Shown piece after piece: positions 1 through 6,649 of a DNA stretch of 9,927 nt. Below the pieces are notes generated by a model. The model was not told the origin of the DNA, ran no database searches, and was given only the letters and a program-made list of their open reading frames with translations. This DNA comes from Methanobacteriaceae archaeon (lineage in GTDB: Archaea > Methanobacteriota > Methanobacteria > Methanobacteriales > Methanobacteriaceae): NCBI GenBank assembly GCA_030681145.1, contig JAUXXK010000274.1:1-9927 (forward strand), written 5' to 3'. The stretch's first letter is position 1; every line of letters begins with the position of its first letter. Position numbers and translations under genes: made by a program.

Positions 1-1
1 T

Positions 2-1294
2 CTTGGTAAAAGTATAGCTGAAGCTTTGGAGAGAAAATACGTCCGTATAAGTTTAGGTGGTGTTAAGGATGAGTCTGAGATAAGAGGACACCGAAGAACC
101 TATCTTGGAGCATTACCTGGTAGAATCATCAATGGTATGAAAAGAGCTGGTGAAACCAACCCGGTTTTCATAATGGACGAGGTTGATAAATTAATGGCTT
201 CATATAATGGTGATCCGGCCAGTGCCCTTTTAGAAGTACTGGATCCTGAGCAGAATAACACTTTCTCTGACCACTACCTAGAAGTACCATACGATTTATC
301 CGATGTATTCTTCATAGCCACTGCTAACTCCATAAGAGACATACCTGGTCCTTTACAGGACAGAATGGAAATAATAGAAATTGGAAGCTACACTAGCCAT
401 GAAAAGTTCCATATAGCTAAAAACCATCTCATAGACTCTGTTCTGGAAGAACATGGGCTTGATGATACTCAACTCCAAATTGATGATGAGGCCTTAAATA
501 CCATCATTGAAAAATACACCAGAGAAGCTGGAGTAAGAGGCCTTAAACGGCAGTTATCTGCAGTTGCCAGAGTGGCCAGTGAAAAAGTAGTCATGGGAAC
601 TGTTGATTTGCCGTACTTGGTTAAAAAAGACATGCTCTATGATGTACTGGGTCATGAAAAGACTCAATTCCATCTAGCCGGTAAAACTAATCCTCCAGGA
701 GTAGTTACTGGGTTAGCCTGGACACCAGTAGGTGGAGATATACTCTTCATTGAAGGGGCATTTATGCCAGGAACTGGTAAATTAACCCTTACTGGACAGT
801 TAGGTGATGTGATGAAGGAATCTGCTAAGATTTCCCAGAGTCTCATCCGTTCCAGAATGGCACTAAACCTTAAGAGCGCTGAATTTGATAAAAAAGATCT
901 TCATATCCACGTTCCTTCTGGTGCTATTCCAAAAGATGGACCATCTGCAGGTGTGGCCTTATTAACCACCATAGCCTCCCTAGTTACAGGCCATGAAGTT
1001 GATCCTAAATTGGCCATGACTGGAGAAATCTCTCTAAGAGGAGCAGTTCTACCTGTGGGCGGAATAAAAGAAAAAATTCTGGCTGCTCATCGTGCGGGTA
1101 TCAAACGCATTATCCTCCCTAATGATAATGAAAAAGACCTGGATGATGTCCCAGAAGATGTAAAATCCGAAATAGAATTCATCATGGTGGAAACGGTGGA
1201 AGATGTCATAAAAGAAACCATTGGCATAGAACTACCTAAACCACTGATGCTGGATATCGGGGCCGGTTCCATCACTGGAGGGGCCGGTGCTTAA
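2..1294 (+). CDS. lon: ATP-dependent protease LonA, bacterial type (5' end outside window)
   Basis: This is the C-terminal part of a cytosolic ATP-dependent serine protease that unfolds and degrades damaged or regulatory proteins. The frame is already open at base 2, where it reads LGKSIAEALERK, the stretch just after the Walker A loop. The N-terminal domain and P-loop therefore lie outside the window, and the TTG at base 26 is an internal Leu codon. Visible elements are Walker B (VFIMDEVDK, Asp-Glu at 176-181), sensor 1 (FIATANS), an arginine-finger region (GPLQDRME), sensor 2 (AGVRGLKRQ) and the protease domain with the catalytic dyad: Ser in KDGPSAG (codon 944-946) and Lys in GIKEKIL (second Lys, codon 1073-1075). 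The 43-residue dyad spacing equals that of E. coli Lon (S679/K722, from memory). No membrane insertion is seen in the AAA module, so it is LonA rather than the usual archaeal LonB. It ends in a Gly/Ala-rich tail. Identification is very secure. Confidence 0.97.
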   Translation, partial: LGKSIAEALERKYVRISLGGVKDESEIRGHRRTYLGALPGRIINGMKRAGETNPVFIMDEVDKLMASYNGDPASALLEVLDPEQNNTFSDHYLEVPYDLSDVFFIATANSIRDIPGPLQDRMEIIEIGSYTSHEKFHIAKNHLIDSVLEEHGLDDTQLQIDDEALNTIIEKYTREAGVRGLKRQLSAVARVASEKVVMGTVDLPYLVKKDMLYDVLGHEKTQFHLAGKTNPPGVVTGLAWTPVGGDILFIEGAFMPGTGKLTLTGQLGDVMKESAKISQSLIRSRMALNLKSAEFDKKDLHIHVPSGAIPKDGPSAGVALLTTIASLVTGHEVDPKLAMTGEISLRGAVLPVGGIKEKILAAHRAGIKRIILPNDNEKDLDDVPEDVKSEIEFIMVETVEDVIKETIGIELPKPLMLDIGAGSITGGAGA

Positions 1295-1298
1295 ATAA

Positions 1299-1340
1299 AG
1301 TTCAGATTATAATCTGAACTATTTTTTTATTTTTTTAGGA
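1299..1340 (+). terminator. lon terminator: 22-bp perfect palindrome plus T-runs
   Basis: Five bases after the lon stop codon lies a perfect 22-bp palindrome (1299-1320), two 11-base arms with AGTTCAGATTA as the left arm. In RNA it would form a stem of about nine pairs with a four-base loop. Two runs of seven T follow (1322-1328 and 1330-1336). This looks like a bacterial-style intrinsic terminator. Archaea terminate mainly on U-tracts, so the T-runs alone could be enough and the hairpin may mainly protect the 3' end. Confidence 0.75.
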
Positions 1341-1365
1341 TTTTTTTTAAATTTGCTTTTTTTTT

Positions 1366-1427
1366 AATAGAATATTTACTGATTTTTTGGGTTTAGTTTA
1401 TTTTAAATAGTATATTTACTGATTTTT
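1366..1427. repeat. Short direct repeat with about 40-bp period
   Basis: A 22-base unit beginning AATAGAATATTTACTGA occurs at 1366-1387 and again at 1406-1427 with one difference in 22. A third, much weaker copy (core ATATTTA at 1451) keeps nearly the same 39-40 base step. The copies are separated by T-rich spacers and lie between two convergent genes. They may be the decayed remains of a tandem duplication of a terminator region; no coding potential is seen. Confidence 0.6.
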
Positions 1428-1468
1428 AAAGTTTTTTTATTTTAGAAAGGATATTTATTTTATTTAAT

Positions 1469-1481
1469 AAAAATAAAAAAA
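1469..1481 (-). terminator. U-tract terminator of the LCP-like gene
   Basis: On the minus strand, 11 bases after the stop codon at 1493, the sequence reads TTTTTTTATTTTT. A U-rich run of this kind without a hairpin is the usual archaeal transcription stop. Together with the lon terminator it closes the convergent gene pair. Confidence 0.55.
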
Positions 1482-1492
1482 GGAGATTGTAT

Positions 1493-2122
1493 TTAGAAAA
1501 AGATATATAGGTTCCCGGCCATGTATTGTCTAATCACGGCCATGGTTAAAGGCAGTATCTTAACAGGATTGCGGGTAGCATCGCTCATAGCACTCATCAC
1601 TGCTTCAACTGAATCACCACGGGTATTGCCTCTATCTTGATCGTCTCTTAACCACTCAATAGAACTAACATTTTCCATTACTTGTCCATTGGCGGTTATA
1701 GGGCCTATGGCATTTATCATATCATCAAGTGCAGTTGGAGTAACTACCACCACTATATCTGTTTTTCGATTAGTATTGTATTCAACAATCTCTTTTGCAA
1801 TTTGGGCACTATTTGCAGTATCATTTTCCCAGAATGAATCATGTAAAAGGAGTTTTCCCTGTCCTAAGCTTTGTAGATATGCTGGGACCTCTGCTGTAGG
1901 ATGTGTCATTCCTCCGGGATAAATGGTGGTCTTATTAACTATCCTACCATTGCTAGTTGAAATGATAAAGGCCATATCCACTCCCCCAAGCCCAGGACGT
2001 TTTTCACTGGGATCAATTCCAAGAAGAAGGATCTCGTGATCTCCCATAGCATAAGTAACAAAGAAAAATACTGGAATTACAATCAAAGCCAGTATGAATA
2101 ATGTGATTATCTTTTTACTCAT
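1493..2122 (-). CDS. Membrane-anchored LCP/DUF4012-like protein
   Basis: This 209-residue protein has one N-terminal membrane anchor (about residues 4-25, after MSKK) and an outward-facing domain. The domain follows the LytR-CpsA-Psr pattern: a first strand EILLLGIDP (30-38), a GGVDMAFIIS strand (46-55) like the ADTMMLV strand, TTIYPGG (65-71) where typical members have SIPRD, IVVVVTPTALDDMINAIGPI (123-142) like the VDALGGV segment, and a charged stretch RDDQDRGNTRGD (159-170) like the RxRxxxGDxxR region. In bacteria LCP enzymes transfer polymers from lipid carriers to the wall. In pseudomurein-walled methanogens a comparable envelope role is plausible but inferred. The SIPRD-type arginine is not evident, and the protein is shorter than bacterial members, so catalysis is uncertain. 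The ATG start has an ideal GGAGG seven bases upstream. It is convergent with lon and transcribed separately from the kinase operon upstream. Confidence 0.8.
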   Translation of the reverse strand: MSKKIITLFILALIVIPVFFFVTYAMGDHEILLLGIDPSEKRPGLGGVDMAFIISTSNGRIVNKTTIYPGGMTHPTAEVPAYLQSLGQGKLLLHDSFWENDTANSAQIAKEIVEYNTNRKTDIVVVVTPTALDDMINAIGPITANGQVMENVSSIEWLRDDQDRGNTRGDSVEAVMSAMSDATRNPVKILPLTMAVIRQYMAGNLYIFF

Positions 2123-2193
2123 AATTAACCTCCATAATTCCTTTTATGATAATTATTCAGAAATTATTTATTCTAATATTTTTTTAATCACTT

Positions 2194-2237
2194 ATAATAT
2201 TAACTATAATCATAATAAATTTGCCTATTTAGGCAAA
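2194..2237 (-). promoter_or_regulatory. Possible promoter with overlapping hairpin for the LCP-like gene
   Basis: On the minus strand an inverted repeat (TTTGCCT, four-base loop, AGGCAAA; 2237-2220) runs directly into CAAATTTATTAT, which resembles an archaeal BRE plus TATA box (TATA at about 2219-2212). Start of transcription would fall near 2190, leaving a leader of about 65 bases. A second AT-rich candidate lies at 2203-2194. The hairpin could be an operator or the end of upstream transcripts. No experimental support; weak call. Confidence 0.3.
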
Positions 2238-2315
2238 CAACACTTTTAGCACTGTTTTTTAAAAATTTAAGTAATCCATTTATATTGAGGAAATAAAATT
2301 TAATATGATTAATTT

Positions 2316-2330
2316 GAAAAAATAAAATAT
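2316..2330 (-). terminator. U-tract terminator of the kinase operon
   Basis: Immediately after the TGA stop of the last operon gene, the minus strand reads ATATTTTATTTTTTC. This is a U-rich run without a clear hairpin, consistent with archaeal termination. Confidence 0.5.
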
Positions 2331-3359
2331 TCATATCCGTTTTTTATATTTTTGTTCTTTGAAAATGATTTTAAATTCGGTACCATTATTTCTATTCATT
2401 TTCAACTCGCCGTCTAACTGTTCGATAAGACTTTTTACAAGTTGAAGGCCTAAATTTTGAGGATTTTGAGGATCGATATCTTCAGGTAGCCCTATTCCAT
2501 CATCAGCGACGGTTAGTTCGATTTTTCCCGGTAATGATTTGAGTTTGAGAGTTATGGTCCCTTCCGGTTTTTTAAAGGCGTATTTAATACTGTTAGTCAA
2601 TAATTCATTGATTATTAATCCTAGGGGGATTGCTGTATCAGTGTTTAAATTAATATCTTCAATGTGTAGTTTTATTTTTATGGTATCTTTGGTGATTCCA
2701 TAAGTGTATAATATGCTGTATACCAATTTTTCCAAGTATTCATTGAAATTAATATCAGTTAAACTTGGTGAATCATAAAGTTTCTCGTGAACCATAGCCA
2801 TTGTTTTCACGCGACCTTCAGTTTCTCTCAGCATATCTATTACATCTTCTTCATTAGTAGAGATTTCTTGTAAATGCAGTAAACTAGAAATAATTTGGAG
2901 ATTGTTCTTTACCCTATGATGAATTTCATTTAACATAATTTCTTTTTCTTCTAGAGATTTATTGATTTGTTCTTCAGCCCTTTTTCTTTCGATAGAATAT
3001 CTAATAGAACGACTTAAAAAACTACTTTCCAAATCTTTTTTCAACAAATAATCCTGTGCACCATCTTGAAGTGCTTTCAAAGCAACAGATTCATCAGAAA
3101 GGCCAGTTAAAATAATTATTGGAAATTTTGGATATTTATCTTGTACTCTAAAGAATGTATCAATACCATCACTATCTGGTAATCCTAAATCGAGCAATAT
3201 GATATCAAAAGAGTTATTATATGGTGTTTCTAATCCATCTTTTAATGTTTCTACGTGTGTTAATTTGAATGGTACACCTGATTCTTCAAGCATTTCTTCT
3301 ATTAATCCGGCATCTCCATGGTTATCTTCGAAGAGTAAAGTTCTTAACTTATTATCCAT
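2331..3359 (-). CDS. Receiver domain fused to HisKA_2-type histidine kinase
   Basis: This soluble 342-residue signalling protein has the receiver in front of the kinase. Receiver (about 1-120): acidic pair E11/D12, phospho-acceptor D57 in IILLDLGLPD, T85 in ILTG and K107 in YLLKK. A helical linker (about 121-140) leads to the dimerisation/phospho-acceptor helix with EIHHRVKNNLQ (H147/H148), the signature of HisKA_2/HWE-type kinases. The ATP-binding domain shows the N box NELLTNSIKYAF (N251, N256), the G1 box ADDGIG (D286-G290) and the G2 segment LGLQLVKSL (303-311). No transmembrane segment and no DNA-binding domain are present. It is the third gene of the operon, 17 bases after the Rcp1-type regulator, with a modest AAGG site before its ATG. 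The receiver probably accepts phosphate from the membrane kinase or shares its input. The downstream target is not in the window. Confidence 0.93.
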   Translation of the reverse strand: MDNKLRTLLFEDNHGDAGLIEEMLEESGVPFKLTHVETLKDGLETPYNNSFDIILLDLGLPDSDGIDTFFRVQDKYPKFPIIILTGLSDESVALKALQDGAQDYLLKKDLESSFLSRSIRYSIERKRAEEQINKSLEEKEIMLNEIHHRVKNNLQIISSLLHLQEISTNEEDVIDMLRETEGRVKTMAMVHEKLYDSPSLTDINFNEYLEKLVYSILYTYGITKDTIKIKLHIEDINLNTDTAIPLGLIINELLTNSIKYAFKKPEGTITLKLKSLPGKIELTVADDGIGLPEDIDPQNPQNLGLQLVKSLIEQLDGELKMNRNNGTEFKIIFKEQKYKKRI

Positions 3360-3376
3360 GATTTAACCTTTTAATT

Positions 3377-3829
3377 TCATAATTGATTCTTAGATGGTAA
3401 TTTCACTACTTCTAGCCAAAAGTCTTCAATAGTTCTTATAACCTTTATGAATTGCTCAAAATCTACGGGTTTAGTAATATATGAGTTAGCATGTAAATCA
3501 TACATTTTAATAATGTCTTTTTCTGCACTAGAGGATGTTAAAATTACTACAGGTATTCTTTTTAAATTATCATCCGATTTAATTTCTTCTAGAACTTCAC
3601 GTCCGTCTTTTTTTGGAAGATTTAAGTCTAAAAGAATCATGTCTGGACGTGGAACATCTTTAAATTTACCTTCTTTATGCAGGAATTGGAGTGCTTCTTC
3701 TCCATCTTCGGCAACATGAAGAATGTTTTTCATTTTAGACTCTTCAAAAACCTCCTCAACAAGCCCTACATCACCTTCATTATCTTCTACTAGAAGAATT
3801 TCTATAGGTTTTCCAATATTTATACTCAT
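3377..3829 (-). CDS. Stand-alone response regulator, Rcp1 type
   Basis: This 150-residue single-domain receiver has no output domain. The acidic pocket is E15/D16 (LLVEDNEGD), the phospho-acceptor is D68 in DMILLDLNLPKKDG, the switch residue is T98 in VVILTSS, and the conserved lysine is K120 in YITKP. The DNEGD start, the long loop HKEGKFKDVPRPD and the C-terminal helix FEQFIKVIRTIEDFWLEVV are typical of the Rcp1 family, first known as partners of phytochrome kinases such as Cph1. The start lies one base after the stop of the membrane kinase gene. Its GGAGG site sits inside that gene's last codons, so translation is coupled. It most likely accepts phosphate from H344 of the upstream kinase and works through protein contacts or as a phosphorelay shuttle. 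Confidence 0.95.
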   Translation of the reverse strand: MSINIGKPIEILLVEDNEGDVGLVEEVFEESKMKNILHVAEDGEEALQFLHKEGKFKDVPRPDMILLDLNLPKKDGREVLEEIKSDDNLKRIPVVILTSSSAEKDIIKMYDLHANSYITKPVDFEQFIKVIRTIEDFWLEVVKLPSKNQL

Positions 3830-3830
3830 A

Positions 3831-3843
3831 TTAAACCTCCTTT
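3831..3843 (-). promoter_or_regulatory. Ribosome binding site embedded in the end of the kinase gene
   Basis: On the minus strand AAAGGAGG (3843-3836) overlaps the last Lys-Glu-Val codons of the membrane kinase, and its TAA (3833-3831) is one base from the next ATG (3829). This arrangement supports translational coupling and roughly balanced production of kinase and regulator. Confidence 0.8.
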
Positions 3844-5495
3844 AATAGCGTGAAATAAAAAATTGATCCTTTACCCACTTCAGATTCTACCCATATTTTC
3901 CCACCATGTCTCTCAATAATTTTTTTACAAATACTAAGGCCAATGCCGGTTCCTGGATATTCTCTCCGTTTATGCAGTCTTTTAAATACCTCAAATATTC
4001 TTTCTGAATGGGAGGGGTCAATTCCAATACCATTATCCTTAACTGAAAATAACCATTTATTACCTTCTTTTTTAGCCGAAACATGTACTTCTGGTGGATT
4101 ATCACTATGAAATTTAATTGAATTCATAATGAGGTTCTGGAAAACTTGAGAAAGTTGACTAGAATCTGCCATGACTTTGGGTAAAGGATCATTAGTTATT
4201 AATGCTTTATTTTCTTTGATTAGAACATCTAAATTAGATAAAATATCATTTAAGATTAATTCGGTGTCCACAAGTTGAAATTCTTGGGCCTGGGAAGTTA
4301 TTCTGGAATAGACTAATAAATCATTTATTAATTGCTGCATTCTATTTGCGCCTTCAACTGCGAATTTAATATACTTATCTGCCTTTGAATCTAGTTTACC
4401 ATCATATTTTTTCTGTAAAAGTTGCATATAACTACTAATCATTCTTAAAGGTTCCTGTAAATCATGAGAAGAAACATAGGCAAATTGTCCTAGTTCCTTG
4501 TTGGAACGGTTTAAATTCTCAACCAAATTCTCAAGCTCTTTGTTTTGGTTATTCAATTCCTCTGTACGATGTTTCACTATCTCTTCTAAGTGTTTACTGT
4601 ATTCAAGTAGCTCAACCTCAGCATTTGAACGTTCAACATCAATTTTATTCAATTTATTTGCAAACCAATAAAAAAGTATAGTGTAAACTACCATAATAGA
4701 TAAAACTAAAAGTGAAATTCCAAACGCCGTGTCATATAATCCGGCACTTTGACCTAAAATTCGAATTAACCCTATACAAATGATAAAAATTATTAGAACA
4801 GGAAAAATACGCCGGGTGTAATATGACCCAATTTGATTATCGGTAAATATTGAAATAAATTTCTGATCTGGCTGTGCAAACAAAATACTTAAACTAGCCA
4901 ATAATAACAATAAAGCAGCATAAATAGCTATTCCAGTGAACCGAGGAAAATAATATAAATGTGATGAACCATAAAGAAATCCCATTAGAGGCAAAGTCAT
5001 GAAAAAAACAGTAAAAATAGCCATAATTTGCGACCATTTAATACTACTTGGGGTGTTTTTACTTAAAAATAATAGAGAAGGACCAAGGATAAACAAGCCA
5101 ATAGCCGCTGTTATTGCCATTCTATTAGGGCTGGATGTGTATAAAGCACCAGGAAGTTCTTTAAACAATATTTGATCAATAAATAGATCTATGTTGAATA
5201 AATATTCAAATAAGGTTAGAAATCCAATCAAAGTTACTAATATGGCACTAAACTGAGCTATTCTGCGTATATTCTTTGAATTTCTCTTTTTTTGCAATAA
5301 ATAAAGTGAAAGACCTGTAAAAATTAGACCCACTGCTACATTAGTTTTTATAGTGGAAAACATGGGGCCTGGACTTTTCAGAATTGAAATATTAAAAGCC
5401 CAGCCCACGAGAATTATAATACCTGTTATAATTAGTATGATGCTGGATAATTCTGAAAAATCTCTTAACCGTTTAATTAGATTAGAGGTAACCAA
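3831..5495 (-). CDS. Membrane sensor histidine kinase, eight-helix N-terminus, Cph1-like core
   Basis: This 554-residue kinase opens the operon. About eight hydrophobic helices (near 18-37, 51-68, 82-100, 126-145, 155-175, 187-207, 231-249 and 258-280) form the sensory part; there is no large extracellular domain. A coiled coil (285-335, with EEIVKHRTEELNNQNKELE) leads to the HisKA helix with H344 in SSHDLQEPLR. The ATPase domain has the N box QNLIMNSIKFH (N454, N458), G1 DNGIGI (487-492), F box FEVFKRLHKR and G2 GTGIGL (515-520). The SSHDLQEPL form is the type that pairs with Rcp1 regulators, and such a regulator follows directly. The start is TTG at 5495-5493: an in-frame TAA (5501-5499) excludes anything upstream, and GGAGG (5508-5504) sits eight bases ahead. 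The first internal ATG (residue 45) would remove the first helix. The signal sensed is unknown; the motifs LVGWAFNISILKS and LIGFLTLFEYLF suggest an uncharacterised membrane input domain. Confidence 0.95.
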   Translation of the reverse strand: MVTSNLIKRLRDFSELSSIILIITGIIILVGWAFNISILKSPGPMFSTIKTNVAVGLIFTGLSLYLLQKKRNSKNIRRIAQFSAILVTLIGFLTLFEYLFNIDLFIDQILFKELPGALYTSSPNRMAITAAIGLFILGPSLLFLSKNTPSSIKWSQIMAIFTVFFMTLPLMGFLYGSSHLYYFPRFTGIAIYAALLLLLASLSILFAQPDQKFISIFTDNQIGSYYTRRIFPVLIIFIICIGLIRILGQSAGLYDTAFGISLLVLSIMVVYTILFYWFANKLNKIDVERSNAEVELLEYSKHLEEIVKHRTEELNNQNKELENLVENLNRSNKELGQFAYVSSHDLQEPLRMISSYMQLLQKKYDGKLDSKADKYIKFAVEGANRMQQLINDLLVYSRITSQAQEFQLVDTELILNDILSNLDVLIKENKALITNDPLPKVMADSSQLSQVFQNLIMNSIKFHSDNPPEVHVSAKKEGNKWLFSVKDNGIGIDPSHSERIFEVFKRLHKRREYPGTGIGLSICKKIIERHGGKIWVESEVGKGSIFYFTLLKEV

Positions 5496-5508
5496 AAATT
5501 ATTCCTCC
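5493..5508 (-). promoter_or_regulatory. Strong ribosome binding site deciding the TTG start of the kinase
   Basis: The minus strand has GGAGG (5508-5504), then eight bases, then TTG (5495-5493). An ATG at 5510-5508 overlaps the site and is in frame, but it meets TAA after three codons. It therefore cannot start the kinase. Confidence 0.75.
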
Positions 5509-5596
5509 ATGGCTTCAAAAGCATCTCTCCTTAATAGAAAATTTAAAAGCCATTGTGAATATTAATACTATTTTAAGTACTATCCTATTTATTTTT

Positions 5597-5758
5597 ATGG
5601 AGTTTAGGATATTACGCTTTTTTTTTTGGGAGGCATTGATTTTATCATTAGTAATCGTTTTTTATATTATCTTGTCTAAATTTGTATATATTGAAGAGGA
5701 GTATATGGTATTAAAAAATCAAAAGATAAAATTATTATTAAACATAATATATACCTAA
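5597..5758 (+). CDS. Doubtful small hydrophobic reading frame (54 residues)
   Basis: This frame lies in the 290-base divergent region between the kinase operon and the small membrane protein gene. From ATG 5597 it encodes a 54-residue peptide with one hydrophobic helix (ALILSLVIVFYIILSKFVY) and a charged tail; a GTG at 5555 would add 14 residues. There is no ribosome binding site before either start. A GGGAGG at 5628-5633 precedes only a TTG two bases away or an ATT. The frame runs through a T10 homopolymer and ends on top of the probable TATA box of the next gene. AT-rich DNA readily gives hydrophobic frames like this, so it is probably not a gene. Otherwise the region holds only promoter sequences for its two flanking genes. 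Confidence 0.18.
   Translation: MEFRILRFFFWEALILSLVIVFYIILSKFVYIEEEYMVLKNQKIKLLLNIIYT
5740..5754 (+). promoter_or_regulatory. Probable archaeal promoter (BRE/TATA) of the small membrane protein
   Basis: AAACATAATATATAC combines an A-rich BRE-like element with a TATA box (5745-5753). Its centre is 37 bases before the ATG at 5786. Transcription would start about 25 bases downstream, near 5774, giving a very short leader that still contains a weak GGTG site. Confidence 0.5.
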
Positions 5759-5785
5759 GTAATAAGAAATGTCTGGTGAAAAATA

Positions 5786-6088
5786 ATGGAAAGCGAACAA
5801 ATAAGAATATTAAAAATTATTTTAATAGTTTCTGTTATAATGGCAGTTATAGGGGCCATTTTTTATCTTATTTATTCATTCAGCTTGTTTTGGCAGAGAT
5901 TTGCATTTGGTATAACCATCACCTTGTTAAGTATTATTCTAGTATTGGCTCTGGCCACGATTTTATATTTATGGATTCGTAATTTTTTACTAAAAAAAGA
6001 ATTAAATCAATGTAAAAATCGACTAAGTCAGGTCAATCATGAATTGAATAAATGTGAATCCCGTTTAAAACAGGAAAATCATGAATAA
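5786..6088 (+). CDS. Small two-helix membrane protein with C-terminal coiled coil
   Basis: I do not recognise a family for this 100-residue protein. Two membrane helices (about 8-33 and 41-65) are joined by a short loop SFSLFWQRFA. After the basic KK (70-71), a hydrophilic tail consists of a duplicated 14-residue unit: ELNQCKNRLSQVNH (72-85), then ELNKCESRLKQENH (86-99), and a final Glu. The unit is two heptads, with Leu, Cys and Leu at regular spacing, so the tail should form a parallel coiled coil. Both ends probably face the cytoplasm (positive-inside rule). The ATG is preceded by a weak GGTG and a good TATA box. It is divergent from the membrane kinase operon, which may hint at shared regulation but proves nothing. 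It may be an oligomeric membrane scaffold or an accessory subunit. Confidence 0.65.
   Translation: MESEQIRILKIILIVSVIMAVIGAIFYLIYSFSLFWQRFAFGITITLLSIILVLALATILYLWIRNFLLKKELNQCKNRLSQVNHELNKCESRLKQENHE
5999..6082 (+). repeat. In-frame 42-base tandem duplication encoding a coiled-coil unit
   Basis: Bases 5999-6040 and 6041-6082 encode 14-residue units identical at 9 of 14 positions (E, L, N, C, R, L, Q, N, H). The DNA of the copies differs at many bases, so this is an old duplication maintained at protein level. Cys76 and Cys90 occupy the same place in each copy. Confidence 0.8.
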
Positions 6089-6631
6089 ATTGTTTTCGGG
6101 ATTTGGTGATTATTTTAATATGGTCATTAAAATGTACTAAATATAGTTTCATAATAAAGACGGTTTTTAGATTTCTATTAATAAATTAAATTGATTTTTT
6201 AAGTTTCAGATAAATAGATTTGATTTATACTACCCAAAATCCATTGATAATGTGGCCTAGTGTATGGCCAATAATTTAAAACTCTAAAATTAGTTTATAT
6301 GAACTGCCACACCTATACCAAGCATACTAAATAGACATATTTCGAGGAATTTTATTTAATCTATTTTAATTGGCATGATATTCTCATCTCATTATCTAAA
6401 AATTGGATAAAAAAATGAGTTGAATATTTGTGGTAAAAAATAAATTATAACTATCTATGAAGTTCGTTATAGTATCGTATTGTTTACTGTATGGTCGTTA
6501 TATTAAAAAATTAATTTTAACAAAATTAAAATAATTGAAAAGCGAATAGAATTATTAATATAAAAAAAGCAAGTGAAAAGTTACTATTTATTCTACCTGA
6601 ATATGGCGGACAAACAAATTTTAATAATACT
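6089..6631. other. AT-rich intergenic region without recognised gene
   Basis: About 540 bases with no convincing reading frame on either strand and stops in all frames. The only GC-richer patch (near 6250-6270) contains TGGCC and GGCCA eight bases apart, which is too short to mean much. The core TCGTTATA occurs at 6464 and 6496. AT-rich promoter-like sequence for the following lipoprotein gene occurs from about 6550 (TTAATATAAA) and at 6615-6629 (AAATTTTAATAATAC). The latter would start transcription close to the ATG at 6650, giving a nearly leaderless message. Confidence 0.5.
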
Positions 6632-6649
6632 ATGATACTATTAATAATT

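Noticed and set aside
26..34. TTG at base 26 as the start of Lon
   Set aside because: The frame is open back to the window edge and reads LGKSIAEA, which belongs to the conserved AAA module, so this is an internal leucine.
1689..1922. Open frames on the opposite strand of the LCP-like gene, Lon, the Rcp1 regulator and the kinase
   Set aside because: They overlap strongly supported genes, lack ribosome sites and have no recognisable motifs.
5511..5553. 12-residue leader peptide (MAFKFSIKERCF) on the minus strand before the kinase gene
   Set aside because: No ribosome site precedes it and no attenuator structure follows; it is most likely chance.
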